NCBI RefSeq assembly: GCF_016107305.1
Contig: NZ_RCVR01000012.1
Coordinates: 100,120 to 164,119, forward strand
Direction of reading: 5' to 3'
Origin: Roseomonas sp. KE2513
GTDB lineage: Bacteria > Pseudomonadota > Alphaproteobacteria > Acetobacterales > Acetobacteraceae
Length of the DNA: 64,000 bases
Shown here: in pieces, positions 34,312 through 42,079 of the stretch
How the letters are laid out: the number at the start of each line of letters is the position of its first letter
Numbering within the stretch: the first letter of the stretch is position 1
The notes under the pieces: generated by a model
Told to the model about the DNA's origin: nothing
Database searches by the model: none
The model's input: the letters and a program-made list of their open reading frames with translations, nothing else
Program-made: the position numbers and the translations under genes

Positions 34312-35298
34312 ATGACCATCCACGCGCCTCGCCGCGCCCTGCTCCTGGGTGCGCTCGCCGCCCCCTTCATCGCCGGCCGCGCCTCCGCGCAGGCAGTTAC
34401 GCTCCGCTCCGCCGACGTCCACCCGGATGGCTACCCGACGGTCGAGGCCGTGAAGTTCATGAGCAAGCAGGTCGAGGAGCGCTCGGGCGGGCGTCTCCGC
34501 ATCCAGGTCTTCGGCTCCCGCCAGCTCGGCGAGGAGAAGGACACGCTGGAGCAGACACGCTTCGGGGTGATCGACCTCAACCGCGTGAACTCGGCAAGCC
34601 TCAACTCCCTCATCCCCGAGACGGTGATCCCTGGCCTGCCCTTCCTCTTCCGGGATGAGGCGCATATGCACCGCGTGCTGGATGGCGCGATTGGCGACGA
34701 CATCATGTCCAGCGGGCCCCGCCACAACCTCATCCCGCTCGGCTACTATGACAGCGGCGCGCGCAGCTTCTACATGCGCACGAAGGCGATCCACGAGCCG
34801 GGCGACCTGCGCGGCCAGAAGGTCCGCGTGCAGGCCTCGGACATGTGGGTGGCGATGATGCGCGCCTTCGGAGCCAACCCCACGCCGCTGCCGACCGGTG
34901 AGGTCTATTCCGCCCTCCAGACCGGCGTGGTGGACGGGGCCGAGAACAACTACCCCTCCTACCAGTCCTTCCGGCACTTCGAAGTGGCGAAGTTCTACTC
35001 TGTCTCCGAGCACTCCATGGCGCCAGAGATCCTGGTCATGGCCAAGCGCTCCTACGACCGGCTGCCGAAGGAGCTGCAAGATATCCTGCGCCAGGCTGCG
35101 AAGGACAGCGTGCCGGAGATGCGCCGCCTGTGGCAGGCCCGCAGCGAGGAGGCCAAGGCCGCCGTCATCGCCGCCGGCGCCCAGATCAACACCATGGACA
35201 AGGGCCCCTTTGAGCGCGCCATGGGCCCGGTCTACGACCGCTTCGTGAGCGACGCCCGCATGAAGGGCATCGTCTCCCGCATCCGCGAGTCGACCTGA
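34312..35298 (+). CDS. dctP: TRAP transporter substrate-binding protein (DctP family)
   Basis: The 328-aa periplasmic solute receptor has a signal peptide (RRALLLGALAAPFIAGRASAQ). LRSADVHPDGYPTVEAVKFM, GRLRIQVFGSRQLGEEKD and VRVQASDMWVAMMRAFGANPTPLP, with the conserved carboxylate-binding arginine, define DctP. GENNYPS-like GAENNYPSYQSF is seen near 222. The operon encodes uronate dehydrogenase, so the ligand is probably a hexuronate or aldonate (inference). GGGAGACTGT precedes ATG 34312. Confidence 0.93.
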   Translation: MTIHAPRRALLLGALAAPFIAGRASAQAVTLRSADVHPDGYPTVEAVKFMSKQVEERSGGRLRIQVFGSRQLGEEKDTLEQTRFGVIDLNRVNSASLNSLIPETVIPGLPFLFRDEAHMHRVLDGAIGDDIMSSGPRHNLIPLGYYDSGARSFYMRTKAIHEPGDLRGQKVRVQASDMWVAMMRAFGANPTPLPTGEVYSALQTGVVDGAENNYPSYQSFRHFEVAKFYSVSEHSMAPEILVMAKRSYDRLPKELQDILRQAAKDSVPEMRRLWQARSEEAKAAVIAAGAQINTMDKGPFERAMGPVYDRFVSDARMKGIVSRIREST

Positions 35299-35300
35299 TC

Positions 35301-35834
35301 GTGCTCGCCACCACTCAGCGCGGCTTCTCGGCCGCGCTGGACGCCATTTGCCGCGTCACCCTCTTCGTCGCTGCCTTCGCGCTGCTCGCGATGGTGGCGG
35401 TGGTGGCCTACGCCGTCTTCGGGCGCTTCGTCCTGAACGACACGCCTTCCTGGGCGGAGTCGGCCGCGATGATGCTGATGGCCTGGACCATCATGGGTGC
35501 CGCCGCCGTCGGCGTGCGGGAGGGCTTCCACATGGGCTTCGACACGCTGAAGACCCTGCTGCCCGCCCCGCTCGAACGGCTCTGCGACGTGGTGTCCGAC
35601 CTCTGCATCACCGCCTTCGGCATCGGCATGGCTTGGTTCACCGGCCAGCTCGCGGCCGAGGTGGCCGACACCACCCTCCCCACCATCGGGCTCAGCGGCG
35701 CGGTGGAGTACCTGCCGCTCGTCCTCGGCGGCGTGCTCATCACCCTGTTCGGGATCGAGCGCCTCCTTGCCCACGCGGCCGGGATGCGGGCGCCGGCGGA
35801 CATGCACCCCAAACCCATCCTGACCGACGCCTGA
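35301..35834 (+). CDS. dctQ: TRAP transporter small permease (DctQ family)
   Basis: The 177-aa membrane protein has four predicted helices (around 15-40, 50-70, 93-115 and 135-155). The SWAESAAMMLMAWTIMGAAAVGVREGFHMGFD stretch contains the DctQ signature. It connects the receptor to the DctM channel. GTG 35301 starts two bases after dctP ends. It is needed with DctM for sodium-driven import. Confidence 0.9.
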   Translation: MLATTQRGFSAALDAICRVTLFVAAFALLAMVAVVAYAVFGRFVLNDTPSWAESAAMMLMAWTIMGAAAVGVREGFHMGFDTLKTLLPAPLERLCDVVSDLCITAFGIGMAWFTGQLAAEVADTTLPTIGLSGAVEYLPLVLGGVLITLFGIERLLAHAAGMRAPADMHPKPILTDA

Positions 35835-35865
35835 CGCCAGCCGCAGCGCGGAAGAGAACGCCCCC

Positions 35866-37146
35866 ATGGATATCGCGGTCCTGCTCGGCAGCTTCGCGCT
35901 GCTGTTGCTGATCGGCACGCCCGTCGCCTTCGCGCTGGGCATCGCCGCCTTCGTCACGGTGCTCTGGATGGACCTGCCGGCCATCGTGGTCTTCCAGCAG
36001 ATCGCCTCCGGCATGAACATTTTCTCCATGCTGGCGATCCCCTTCTTCATCTTCGCCGGCGACCTGATGATGCGCGGCCAGATCGCCGACCGCCTCGTGG
36101 CGCTGGCGTCCGCCATGGTCGGGCACCTGCGCGGAGGGCTGGGCCAGGTGAACGTGGTCGCGGCGACGCTCTTCGGCGGCGTCTCGGGCTCGGCCGTCGC
36201 CGACGCCTCGGCCATCGGTGGCGTGATGATCCCGCAGATGCGCGCTCGTGGCTACGCGCCGGACTACGCAGTGAACGTCACCGCCAACGCGGCGCTGATC
36301 GACCTGCTGATCCCGCCCAGCCACAATATGATCCTCTACGTCATCGCCGCCGGCGGCGCGATCTCGGTGGCGGACCTCTTCACCGCGGGCCTCATCCCGG
36401 GCCTGCTGCTGATGCTGACCATCATGTTCGTCGCCTGGCTCGTCGCCGTCCGGCGCGGCTACCCGCGGGAGAGCTTTCCGGGCTGGTGGGCGCTGCTGCG
36501 CCTCGCCGTCGGCGCCATCCCCGGCTTGATGCTCATTGTCATCATCTTCGCCGGCGTTCGCTCGGGCATCTTCACCGCCACCGAGAGCGCCTGCGTTGCC
36601 GTGATCTACGCCCTGCTGGTCATCGGCCTCGTCTATCGCAGCCTCACCTGGGAGGCCTTCAAGGAGGCCGTCCTCGGCGCCTGCCGCACCACGGGGATGG
36701 TGCTGCTGATCATCGGCACGGCCTCCGCCTTCGGCTGGCTGATGGCGCTGATGCAGGTGCCCGCCGCGGCCGTCGCGATGATGAAGGGCATCACCTCCGA
36801 CCCGCTGGCCATGCTGCTGCTGATCAACGTCGTCCTGCTGGTGCTCGGCACCTTCATGGACATGGCGCCGCTGATCATGATCGGCACGCCGGTCTTCCTG
36901 CCGGTGGCTGTGGCCGCCGGAATGGACCCCGTGCAGTTCGGCATCGTGCTGATCCTCAACCTCGGCATCGGCCTCATCACGCCGCCCGTAGGGCCGCTGC
37001 TCTTCGTCGCCTGCGCGGTCGGCAAGGTCTCCATGTGGGAGGCCACGCGCACGAGCGCGCCCTTCTACATCGCCAGCTTTGTCGTCCTGTTGGCCGTGAC
37101 GTACATTCCCTGGCTCTCGCTCTGGCTCCCGTCCGTTTTCCGCTGA
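35866..37146 (+). CDS. dctM: TRAP transporter large permease (DctM family)
   Basis: The 426-aa polytopic protein has the DctM/SiaM layout of about 12 helices. FSMLAIPFFIFAGDLMMRG near 47-65, the cytoplasmic re-entrant regions with FGGVSGSAVADASAIG, IPPSHNMILY and GIGLITPPVGPLLFVAC are diagnostic. It forms the import channel using a sodium gradient. Directly follows dctQ with 31 bases between, and precedes uronate dehydrogenase by 7 bases, so all are one operon. Confidence 0.95.
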   Translation: MDIAVLLGSFALLLLIGTPVAFALGIAAFVTVLWMDLPAIVVFQQIASGMNIFSMLAIPFFIFAGDLMMRGQIADRLVALASAMVGHLRGGLGQVNVVAATLFGGVSGSAVADASAIGGVMIPQMRARGYAPDYAVNVTANAALIDLLIPPSHNMILYVIAAGGAISVADLFTAGLIPGLLLMLTIMFVAWLVAVRRGYPRESFPGWWALLRLAVGAIPGLMLIVIIFAGVRSGIFTATESACVAVIYALLVIGLVYRSLTWEAFKEAVLGACRTTGMVLLIIGTASAFGWLMALMQVPAAAVAMMKGITSDPLAMLLLINVVLLVLGTFMDMAPLIMIGTPVFLPVAVAAGMDPVQFGIVLILNLGIGLITPPVGPLLFVACAVGKVSMWEATRTSAPFYIASFVVLLAVTYIPWLSLWLPSVFR

Positions 37147-37153
37147 GGCCCTC

Positions 37154-37996
37154 ATGACCGACAAGACACGCCCCGTCCTGCTCACCGGGGCGTCCGGCAA
37201 CCTCGGCCGCGCGCTCGCGCCCGCGCTGGCAAGCGCCGGGTACAAGCTGCGGCTGACCGACATTGCCCCTTTTCCGGACGCGGTGCCGGAGGGCGCCGCC
37301 TTTACGAAGGCCGACCTCAACGACGGTCCGACGATCCTGCGCCTGGCCGAGGGCTGCCAGGCGATCCTGCATTTCGGCGGTGTCAGCACCGAGCAGGCCT
37401 TCGAGGTGGTGCTCGGCCCCAACATCCGCGGCCTCTACCACATCTACGAGGCCGCCCGGCGGGAGCGCGCCCGCGTCCTCTTCGCCAGCAGCAACCACAG
37501 CATCGGCTTCCACGAGCGCCCGGCCGGCAACGCGGAACTGCTGGAGGCCGACTGCGCCTTCCGCCCGGACGGCTTCTATGGCCTCTCCAAGGCCTATGGG
37601 GAGCTGATGGGCCGGCTCTACTGGGACAAGCACGGGGTGGAGAACCTCAACCTCCGCATCGGCTCCTCCTTCCCCGAGCCGGTTGACGCCCGGATGCTCT
37701 CCACTTGGCTTTCCTACGCCGACCTCGCGCGGCTGATGGAGCGTTTCCTGGAGGCCCCGCGCATCGGCCACGCGGTGGTCTGGGGCGCCTCGAAGAACCC
37801 TGCAACCTACTGGGGCGGCGACCACCGCAACCGCATCGGCTGGGAGCCGCAGGACACGGCCGAGGCCTTCCGCGACAAGGTCGGCGGCAAGGTCTCGGGC
37901 GACCCGGTGACGGAGCGCTACCAGGGCGGCGGCTACACCGCCATGGACTACACGCGGGAGAAGCCCTCGCCGAAGGACCAGTTCTCGCTGGACTAG
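37154..37996 (+). CDS. udh: Uronate dehydrogenase-like NAD-dependent SDR
   Basis: The 280-aa extended SDR has TGASGNLGRA (11-20) for NAD binding, LHFGGVS (72-78) with the uronate-dehydrogenase HxGG feature, SSNHSIGFH (112-120), and the catalytic YGLSK (Tyr142, Lys146). It closely follows Agrobacterium-type uronate dehydrogenase in segment order, including RIGSSFPEP and LSTWLSYADLARLM. It oxidises galacturonate or glucuronate to the aldarolactone. The TRAP transporter just upstream would import the substrate, the mutarotase just downstream would handle anomers. Confidence 0.88.
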   Translation: MTDKTRPVLLTGASGNLGRALAPALASAGYKLRLTDIAPFPDAVPEGAAFTKADLNDGPTILRLAEGCQAILHFGGVSTEQAFEVVLGPNIRGLYHIYEAARRERARVLFASSNHSIGFHERPAGNAELLEADCAFRPDGFYGLSKAYGELMGRLYWDKHGVENLNLRIGSSFPEPVDARMLSTWLSYADLARLMERFLEAPRIGHAVVWGASKNPATYWGGDHRNRIGWEPQDTAEAFRDKVGGKVSGDPVTERYQGGGYTAMDYTREKPSPKDQFSLD

Positions 37997-38001
37997 GCGG
38001 G

Positions 38002-38841
38002 ATGATCGAGATCGCCGGCGGCGAGTGGCGGGCCGGCCTGCTGCCCACGCGCGGCGGCGCCCTGGCCCGCCTCAGCCATGCGCGCGAGGACGTGCTCGTC
38101 CCCTTGCCCGAGGGCGCGGATCCCAACGACAGCTGGGCCGGTGCTTTCGTGATGCTGCCCTGGACGAACCGGCTGGACGAGGGGCGGCTGCCGCATCCGG
38201 GCGGCGTCGCGCATTTCCCCTGCAACCGCGTGGCCGAGCGCACCGCGCTGCACGGTCTCTCGCGCGAGCACGCCTGGGAGGTGGAGAGCACCGGGGCGGA
38301 CCGCGCCGTGCTCGTGCAGCGGATCGATGCCGCGCCCTACCTCTACGTCGCGCGCATGGAGCTGCGGCTGGGGGCTGCCTTCCACCTCGCGCTGACGGTG
38401 ACGAATGACGGGGCGGAGGGAATGCCCTTCGGCAGCGGCTGGCATCCTTTCTTCGTCCGCCCGGCCGGCACGCGCATCGCCTTCCGCGCGAGCGGCATGA
38501 TCGAGCGCGACATCCGGAACCTTCCTGTTGGCCTCGCTGCCTCCGACGGCCTGGAGGGCGGCGAGGAGGCCTTCGCCGGGCTGGACACGCACTACACGGG
38601 CTGGGACGGCACGCTCCGGCTCGACCTCGGCGCGCGCGCCTTCGCGATGGCGGGCGAGGGTGCCTGGTCGCGCAACCTGCAGGTCTTCGCGCCACGCGGC
38701 GCGGGCGTGATCTGCGCGGAGCCCGTAAGCCACGTGCCGGACGTGGCGAACCGCCCCGACTTTGCACCCTTCGGCGACATGCGGCACCTCCCGCGCGGCG
38801 CCGCGGTCACAGGTAGCGTCTCGCTGCTGGCCGTGACGTGA
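38002..38841 (+). CDS. Aldose 1-epimerase family protein (mutarotase)
   Basis: The 279-aa galactose-mutarotase fold protein starts at ATG 38002, 5 bases after udh ends. LLPTRGGALARLSH, LPWTNRLDEGRL, HGLSREHAWEV with the catalytic-type histidine, GSGWHPFFVRP and CAEPVSHVPD with the glutamate are present. It would speed alpha/beta anomer exchange of the imported uronate before Udh, which uses one anomer. It is not closely alike to the LacX-type mutarotase at 23.3 kb. Confidence 0.88.
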   Translation: MIEIAGGEWRAGLLPTRGGALARLSHAREDVLVPLPEGADPNDSWAGAFVMLPWTNRLDEGRLPHPGGVAHFPCNRVAERTALHGLSREHAWEVESTGADRAVLVQRIDAAPYLYVARMELRLGAAFHLALTVTNDGAEGMPFGSGWHPFFVRPAGTRIAFRASGMIERDIRNLPVGLAASDGLEGGEEAFAGLDTHYTGWDGTLRLDLGARAFAMAGEGAWSRNLQVFAPRGAGVICAEPVSHVPDVANRPDFAPFGDMRHLPRGAAVTGSVSLLAVT

Positions 38842-38902
38842 TGCAACCGGCAACCTTATGGAGCAGCACCGCGTTCGCCAGCGAATTGCGGAGATCCTCA
38901 CC

Positions 38903-39715
38903 ATGGCATCCGGCACGGCGCGCAGGACTGACCCGAAGCTCTGGGAGAAGGTGAAGGCGCGCGTCACGCGCGGTAGCAAGGGCGGTGATGCCGGCGAATG
39001 GTCGGCGCGCAAGGCGCAGCTTGCGGTCGCCGAGTACAAGAAGGCGGGCGGCGGCTACGAGGGCGGCAAGAGCGCCGACAACCATCTCTCCCAGTGGACA
39101 GAGGAGGACTGGGGCACGAAGTCGGGCCGCGAGAGCGGGAAGACCGGCGAGCGCTACCTGCCCCGCAAAGCCAGGGAGTCGCTGAGCAGCACGGAATACG
39201 CACGCACGACCGCGGCCAAGCGGCGCGACACGGCGGCGGGCAAGCAGTTCTCTCGCCAGCCCGCGGATGTCGCGCGCAAGACCGCCAAGGCGCGGGACAC
39301 CGGCAAGGTGACGTCGGCGAAGCGTGCGACCCCGGCGAAGCCGGCCGCTGCGAAGGGCACCACCACGCGCCGTGCCGCACCCGCTGCGCGCAAGCCGGCC
39401 GCCGCGGCGACGAAGCGCACGCCCGCGGCTAAGCGGACGACGACCGCGCACAAGGCAGCCGCGACGAGCAGCACGGCGCGCAAGTCCGCGACCCCGGCGG
39501 CGAAGCGTGCCACCGCGCCCTCGAAGCGCGCCGCGCCGGCCACCCGCAAGGCCCCGGTCAAGCAGACGGCAGCAAAGGCGGCCACGCGAGCCACGGCCAA
39601 ACCGGCCGCGCGTAAGGCGCCCACCCGGGCGGCGGCGGCCCGCGCCACTCCCGCGGCACGCCGCGGCACGACCAAGCGCCCTACGAAGGGCACGAGCAAG
39701 GGAAAGACCCGGTGA
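38903..39715 (+). CDS. DUF5872 protein with histone-H1-like Ala/Lys/Arg/Thr tail
   Basis: The 270-aa protein starts at ATG 38903; a possible earlier ATG (38858) lacks a ribosome-binding site. Residues about 1-125 match DUF5872: DPKLWEKVKARVTRGSKGG, WSARKAQLAVAEYKKAGGGY, WTEEDWGTKSGRESGKTGERYLP and ARKTAKARDTGK-type basic helix. Residues about 130-270 are almost only Ala, Lys, Arg, Thr and Pro, like eukaryotic histone H1 and bacterial HC1/AlgP tails. The tail is expected to bind DNA non-specifically. Its stop overlaps the start of a second protein with the same kind of tail (GTGA). A nucleoid or DNA-protection role is inferred. Confidence 0.8.
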   Translation: MASGTARRTDPKLWEKVKARVTRGSKGGDAGEWSARKAQLAVAEYKKAGGGYEGGKSADNHLSQWTEEDWGTKSGRESGKTGERYLPRKARESLSSTEYARTTAAKRRDTAAGKQFSRQPADVARKTAKARDTGKVTSAKRATPAKPAAAKGTTTRRAAPAARKPAAAATKRTPAAKRTTTAHKAAATSSTARKSATPAAKRATAPSKRAAPATRKAPVKQTAAKAATRATAKPAARKAPTRAAAARATPAARRGTTKRPTKGTSKGKTR

Positions 39716-40890
39716 GCGACGACACGACCGATCCGCAGGAGGTCCTGCGCGCCTTCCGCGAGGCGGTGAACATGGAAGCCGCCGCGCTGCGAGACTGGCT
39801 TGAAACCGAGGAGAGCCGCTCCGTCGGCTTCGTCCGCGAGGGCGAGAGCGAGGCGGTCGGCCACGAGATGGGCCATCACATCGTCCGGCTGCTGGAGAAC
39901 CCGCCCGAGGAACCCTCGGAGGAGGATCTCGCGCAGATGCGCAAGGTAGTGGGCTATGTGCACCGCCATATGGCGCAGGGCCCGAGCGAGGATATCGAGC
40001 ATTCCCGCTGGCGCTACAGCCTGATGAACTGGGGGCACGACCCGATGAAGGGGCCGGACGCGCGGCAGGACGCGCCCGCCCCGGCGCGCAAGCCCGCGGC
40101 GCGGCGGACGGCCGCGCGCAAGCCGGCGGTGCGCCAGCCCGTCGCGCGGGAGACCGCTGCGCGCCGCACCGCCCCTCGCAAGGCTGCGGCACCTGCCGGC
40201 ACCCCTGCGGCAAGGCCGGCTGGCCGGAAAGCGAGCGCGGAGCCTCCGGCAGCGAAGTCTACCAGGGCCAAGGGCGCCAAAGCCTTGGCGACACGGGCGA
40301 CGGGCACGAAGTCAGGGGCGGCGAAGACCAGCACTGGCCGCACTGCGTCGAAGGCGACTGCGAGCAGGGCCTCGGGTGCGAAGGCGGCCGGCAGCGGCGC
40401 GGCGAGGGCCCCGGCGCGGCGGACGGCGGCGGCCAAGGCACCGGCCACGGCAGCGCGGCGCGGCACTGCCAAGTCCGCCGCGAAGCCCGCCACTCGGGGT
40501 GCGGCGCGCACGGCGGCGAAGCCAGCGGCGCGGGCAACGAAGGCGGCCCCGGCCAGGTCGCGAGCCGCCGCGAAGGCGCCCGCCCGGGCGACCAGGGCAG
40601 CCGCACCGAGCAAGGGACGCGCGACGAAGGCCGCACCTGCCAAGGCCCCCGCAAGGACGCGCGCGACAAAGGCCGCGTCAGCGAAGGCTCCGGTGAGGGG
40701 CCGCGCGACGACAGCCACTCCGGCAAAGGCCCCGGCGAAGGGACGCGCGACGAAAACCACATCCGCCAAGGCACCGGCGAAGGAGCGAGCGGCGACCGCC
40801 AAGCCGCGCGCGGGTCGCGCGGCCGCGCCGAAGGCCACCGCTGCGCGCCGCGCGACCACGCCGCGCAAGCCGCCGACACGTCGCACCTGA
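39712..40890 (+). CDS. DUF3140 protein with long histone-H1-like tail
   Basis: The 392-aa protein starts at GTG 39712 overlapping the upstream stop. Residues 1-115 match DUF3140: REAVNMEAAALRDWLETEES, VGHEMGHHIVRLLENP and MRKVVGYVHRHMAQGPSE, ending MNWGHDPMK. Residues 116-392 are Ala/Lys/Arg/Thr/Pro repeats such as AKAPARTRATKAAS and AKAPVRGRATTATP at ~14-residue spacing, giving a strongly basic tail of ~275 residues. DUF3140 proteins are mostly uncharacterised. Coupled to the DUF5872 protein, the two would form a pair of basic, probably DNA-binding proteins. Confidence 0.8.
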   Translation: MSDDTTDPQEVLRAFREAVNMEAAALRDWLETEESRSVGFVREGESEAVGHEMGHHIVRLLENPPEEPSEEDLAQMRKVVGYVHRHMAQGPSEDIEHSRWRYSLMNWGHDPMKGPDARQDAPAPARKPAARRTAARKPAVRQPVARETAARRTAPRKAAAPAGTPAARPAGRKASAEPPAAKSTRAKGAKALATRATGTKSGAAKTSTGRTASKATASRASGAKAAGSGAARAPARRTAAAKAPATAARRGTAKSAAKPATRGAARTAAKPAARATKAAPARSRAAAKAPARATRAAAPSKGRATKAAPAKAPARTRATKAASAKAPVRGRATTATPAKAPAKGRATKTTSAKAPAKERAATAKPRAGRAAAPKATAARRATTPRKPPTRRT

Positions 40891-40942
40891 GAGCCCGCCG
40901 CCCCGGTTGGCACCCGGGCGCGGCGCGGCGCAGTATGGGGGC

Positions 40943-42079
40943 ATGCAGCGCGCGCTTGTCCTCGGGGCCGGGATCATGGGCCTCTCCGCCGCCTGGGCGC
41001 TGGAGGCCGCCGGCCACGCGGTGAGCGTGGTGGAGGCCGACGAGGTGCCGAACCTGCGCGGCGCCTCGGTGGACGATCACCGCCTGATCCGCCACGCCTA
41101 CGGTGCCGCCGCCGGCTATATGCGGATGGTGGACGAGGCCTACGCGGCCTGGGACGACGTCTTCGCCGCCATCGGAGAGCGCCCCTATGCCGAGACGGGT
41201 GTGCTCGCCCTCTCAGACGGCGCTGGCGGGGAGGCGGACTGGTTCGCCGCCAGCCGCCGCGCGCTACGGAGCCACGCGCTGGCGGCCGAGGACCTCCCGC
41301 CCGCCACGCTCGAGGCGCGGTTCCCCTGGCTGCGCGCGGGCGGCGTGGCGGAGGGCTTCCACATGCCCCGCGGCGGCGTACTGCTCGCACGGCGCATCGT
41401 CGCGGGTCTTGCGCGGCACCTGCGGGCGCGGGGCGTTGCCTTTCACCGCGCCTGGGCGGTGGGCATTGATCCGGCGCGGGCGAGCGTCACGCTTTCCGGG
41501 GGCGACAGGATGGCCGCCGACATGCTGGTCGTCGCGGCAGGCCCCTGGGCGCCGTGCCTGCTACCCGAACTCGCCGGGCGAGTGACTCCCTCCCGTCAGG
41601 TGGTGGTCTATCTGGAACCACCGCCCGCGCAGCGCGAGGCCTGGGCGCGGGCGCCCATGGTGCTCGACCTGTCCGAGGCAGGCGGGTTCTACGCCGTGCC
41701 GCCGGTTGCCGGCACGGGGCTCAAGATCGGCGACCACCGCTTCTCCCTCCGCGGCGATGCCGAGGACCCGCGCGAGGCGACGGCGGAGGAGCGCGACGCC
41801 ATCCTCGCCCTCGCGCTGCCGCGCCTTCGCGAGGCCGCCGCCTATCGCGTGATCGAGGCCCGCGCCTGCTACTACGACGTGGCGGAGGGGGAGCGCTTCG
41901 TGGTTGAGCCGCTCTCCGACCGCTGTGTGGTCATGAGCGGCTTCTCGGGCCACGGCTTCAAGTTCGGACCCGTGCTCGGACGCGCGGTCGCCGCGGCGAT
42001 CGGTGATCCCACCCGCATGGCCGCCCTTCCAGGCTGGGCCGCGGGTGATGCGCAGCAGAGAGGGGATGTCGCCGCATGA
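40943..42079 (+). CDS. FAD-dependent oxidoreductase, sarcosine/N-methyl-amino-acid oxidase-like (DAO family)
   Basis: The 378-aa flavoprotein has the dinucleotide motif LGAGIMGLSAAWALEAAGHAVSVVE (6-30), the DHRLIRHAYG segment and the C-terminal MSGFSGHGFKFGPVLG flavin-binding signature, with ARACYYD just before it, as in monomeric sarcosine and N-methyltryptophan oxidases. ATG 40943 is chosen as it starts just before the Rossmann strand. Substrate unknown; covalent FAD attachment via a cysteine is possible but not assured. The stop overlaps the acyl-CoA dehydrogenase start (ATGA). Confidence 0.88.
   Translation: MQRALVLGAGIMGLSAAWALEAAGHAVSVVEADEVPNLRGASVDDHRLIRHAYGAAAGYMRMVDEAYAAWDDVFAAIGERPYAETGVLALSDGAGGEADWFAASRRALRSHALAAEDLPPATLEARFPWLRAGGVAEGFHMPRGGVLLARRIVAGLARHLRARGVAFHRAWAVGIDPARASVTLSGGDRMAADMLVVAAGPWAPCLLPELAGRVTPSRQVVVYLEPPPAQREAWARAPMVLDLSEAGGFYAVPPVAGTGLKIGDHRFSLRGDAEDPREATAEERDAILALALPRLREAAAYRVIEARACYYDVAEGERFVVEPLSDRCVVMSGFSGHGFKFGPVLGRAVAAAIGDPTRMAALPGWAAGDAQQRGDVAA

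Noticed and set aside
35740..37425. 561-codon leftward frame opposite dctM
   Set aside because: His/Asp/Gln-rich shadow typical of antisense of a membrane protein gene.
38858..38902. Upstream ATG for the DUF5872 protein
   Set aside because: No ribosome-binding site and the residues do not match the family; ATG 38903 is better placed.
40050..40890. CRISPR-like or tandem DNA array
   Set aside because: Repeats are irregular and lie inside a coding frame as Ala/Lys/Arg codons; no spacer pattern.
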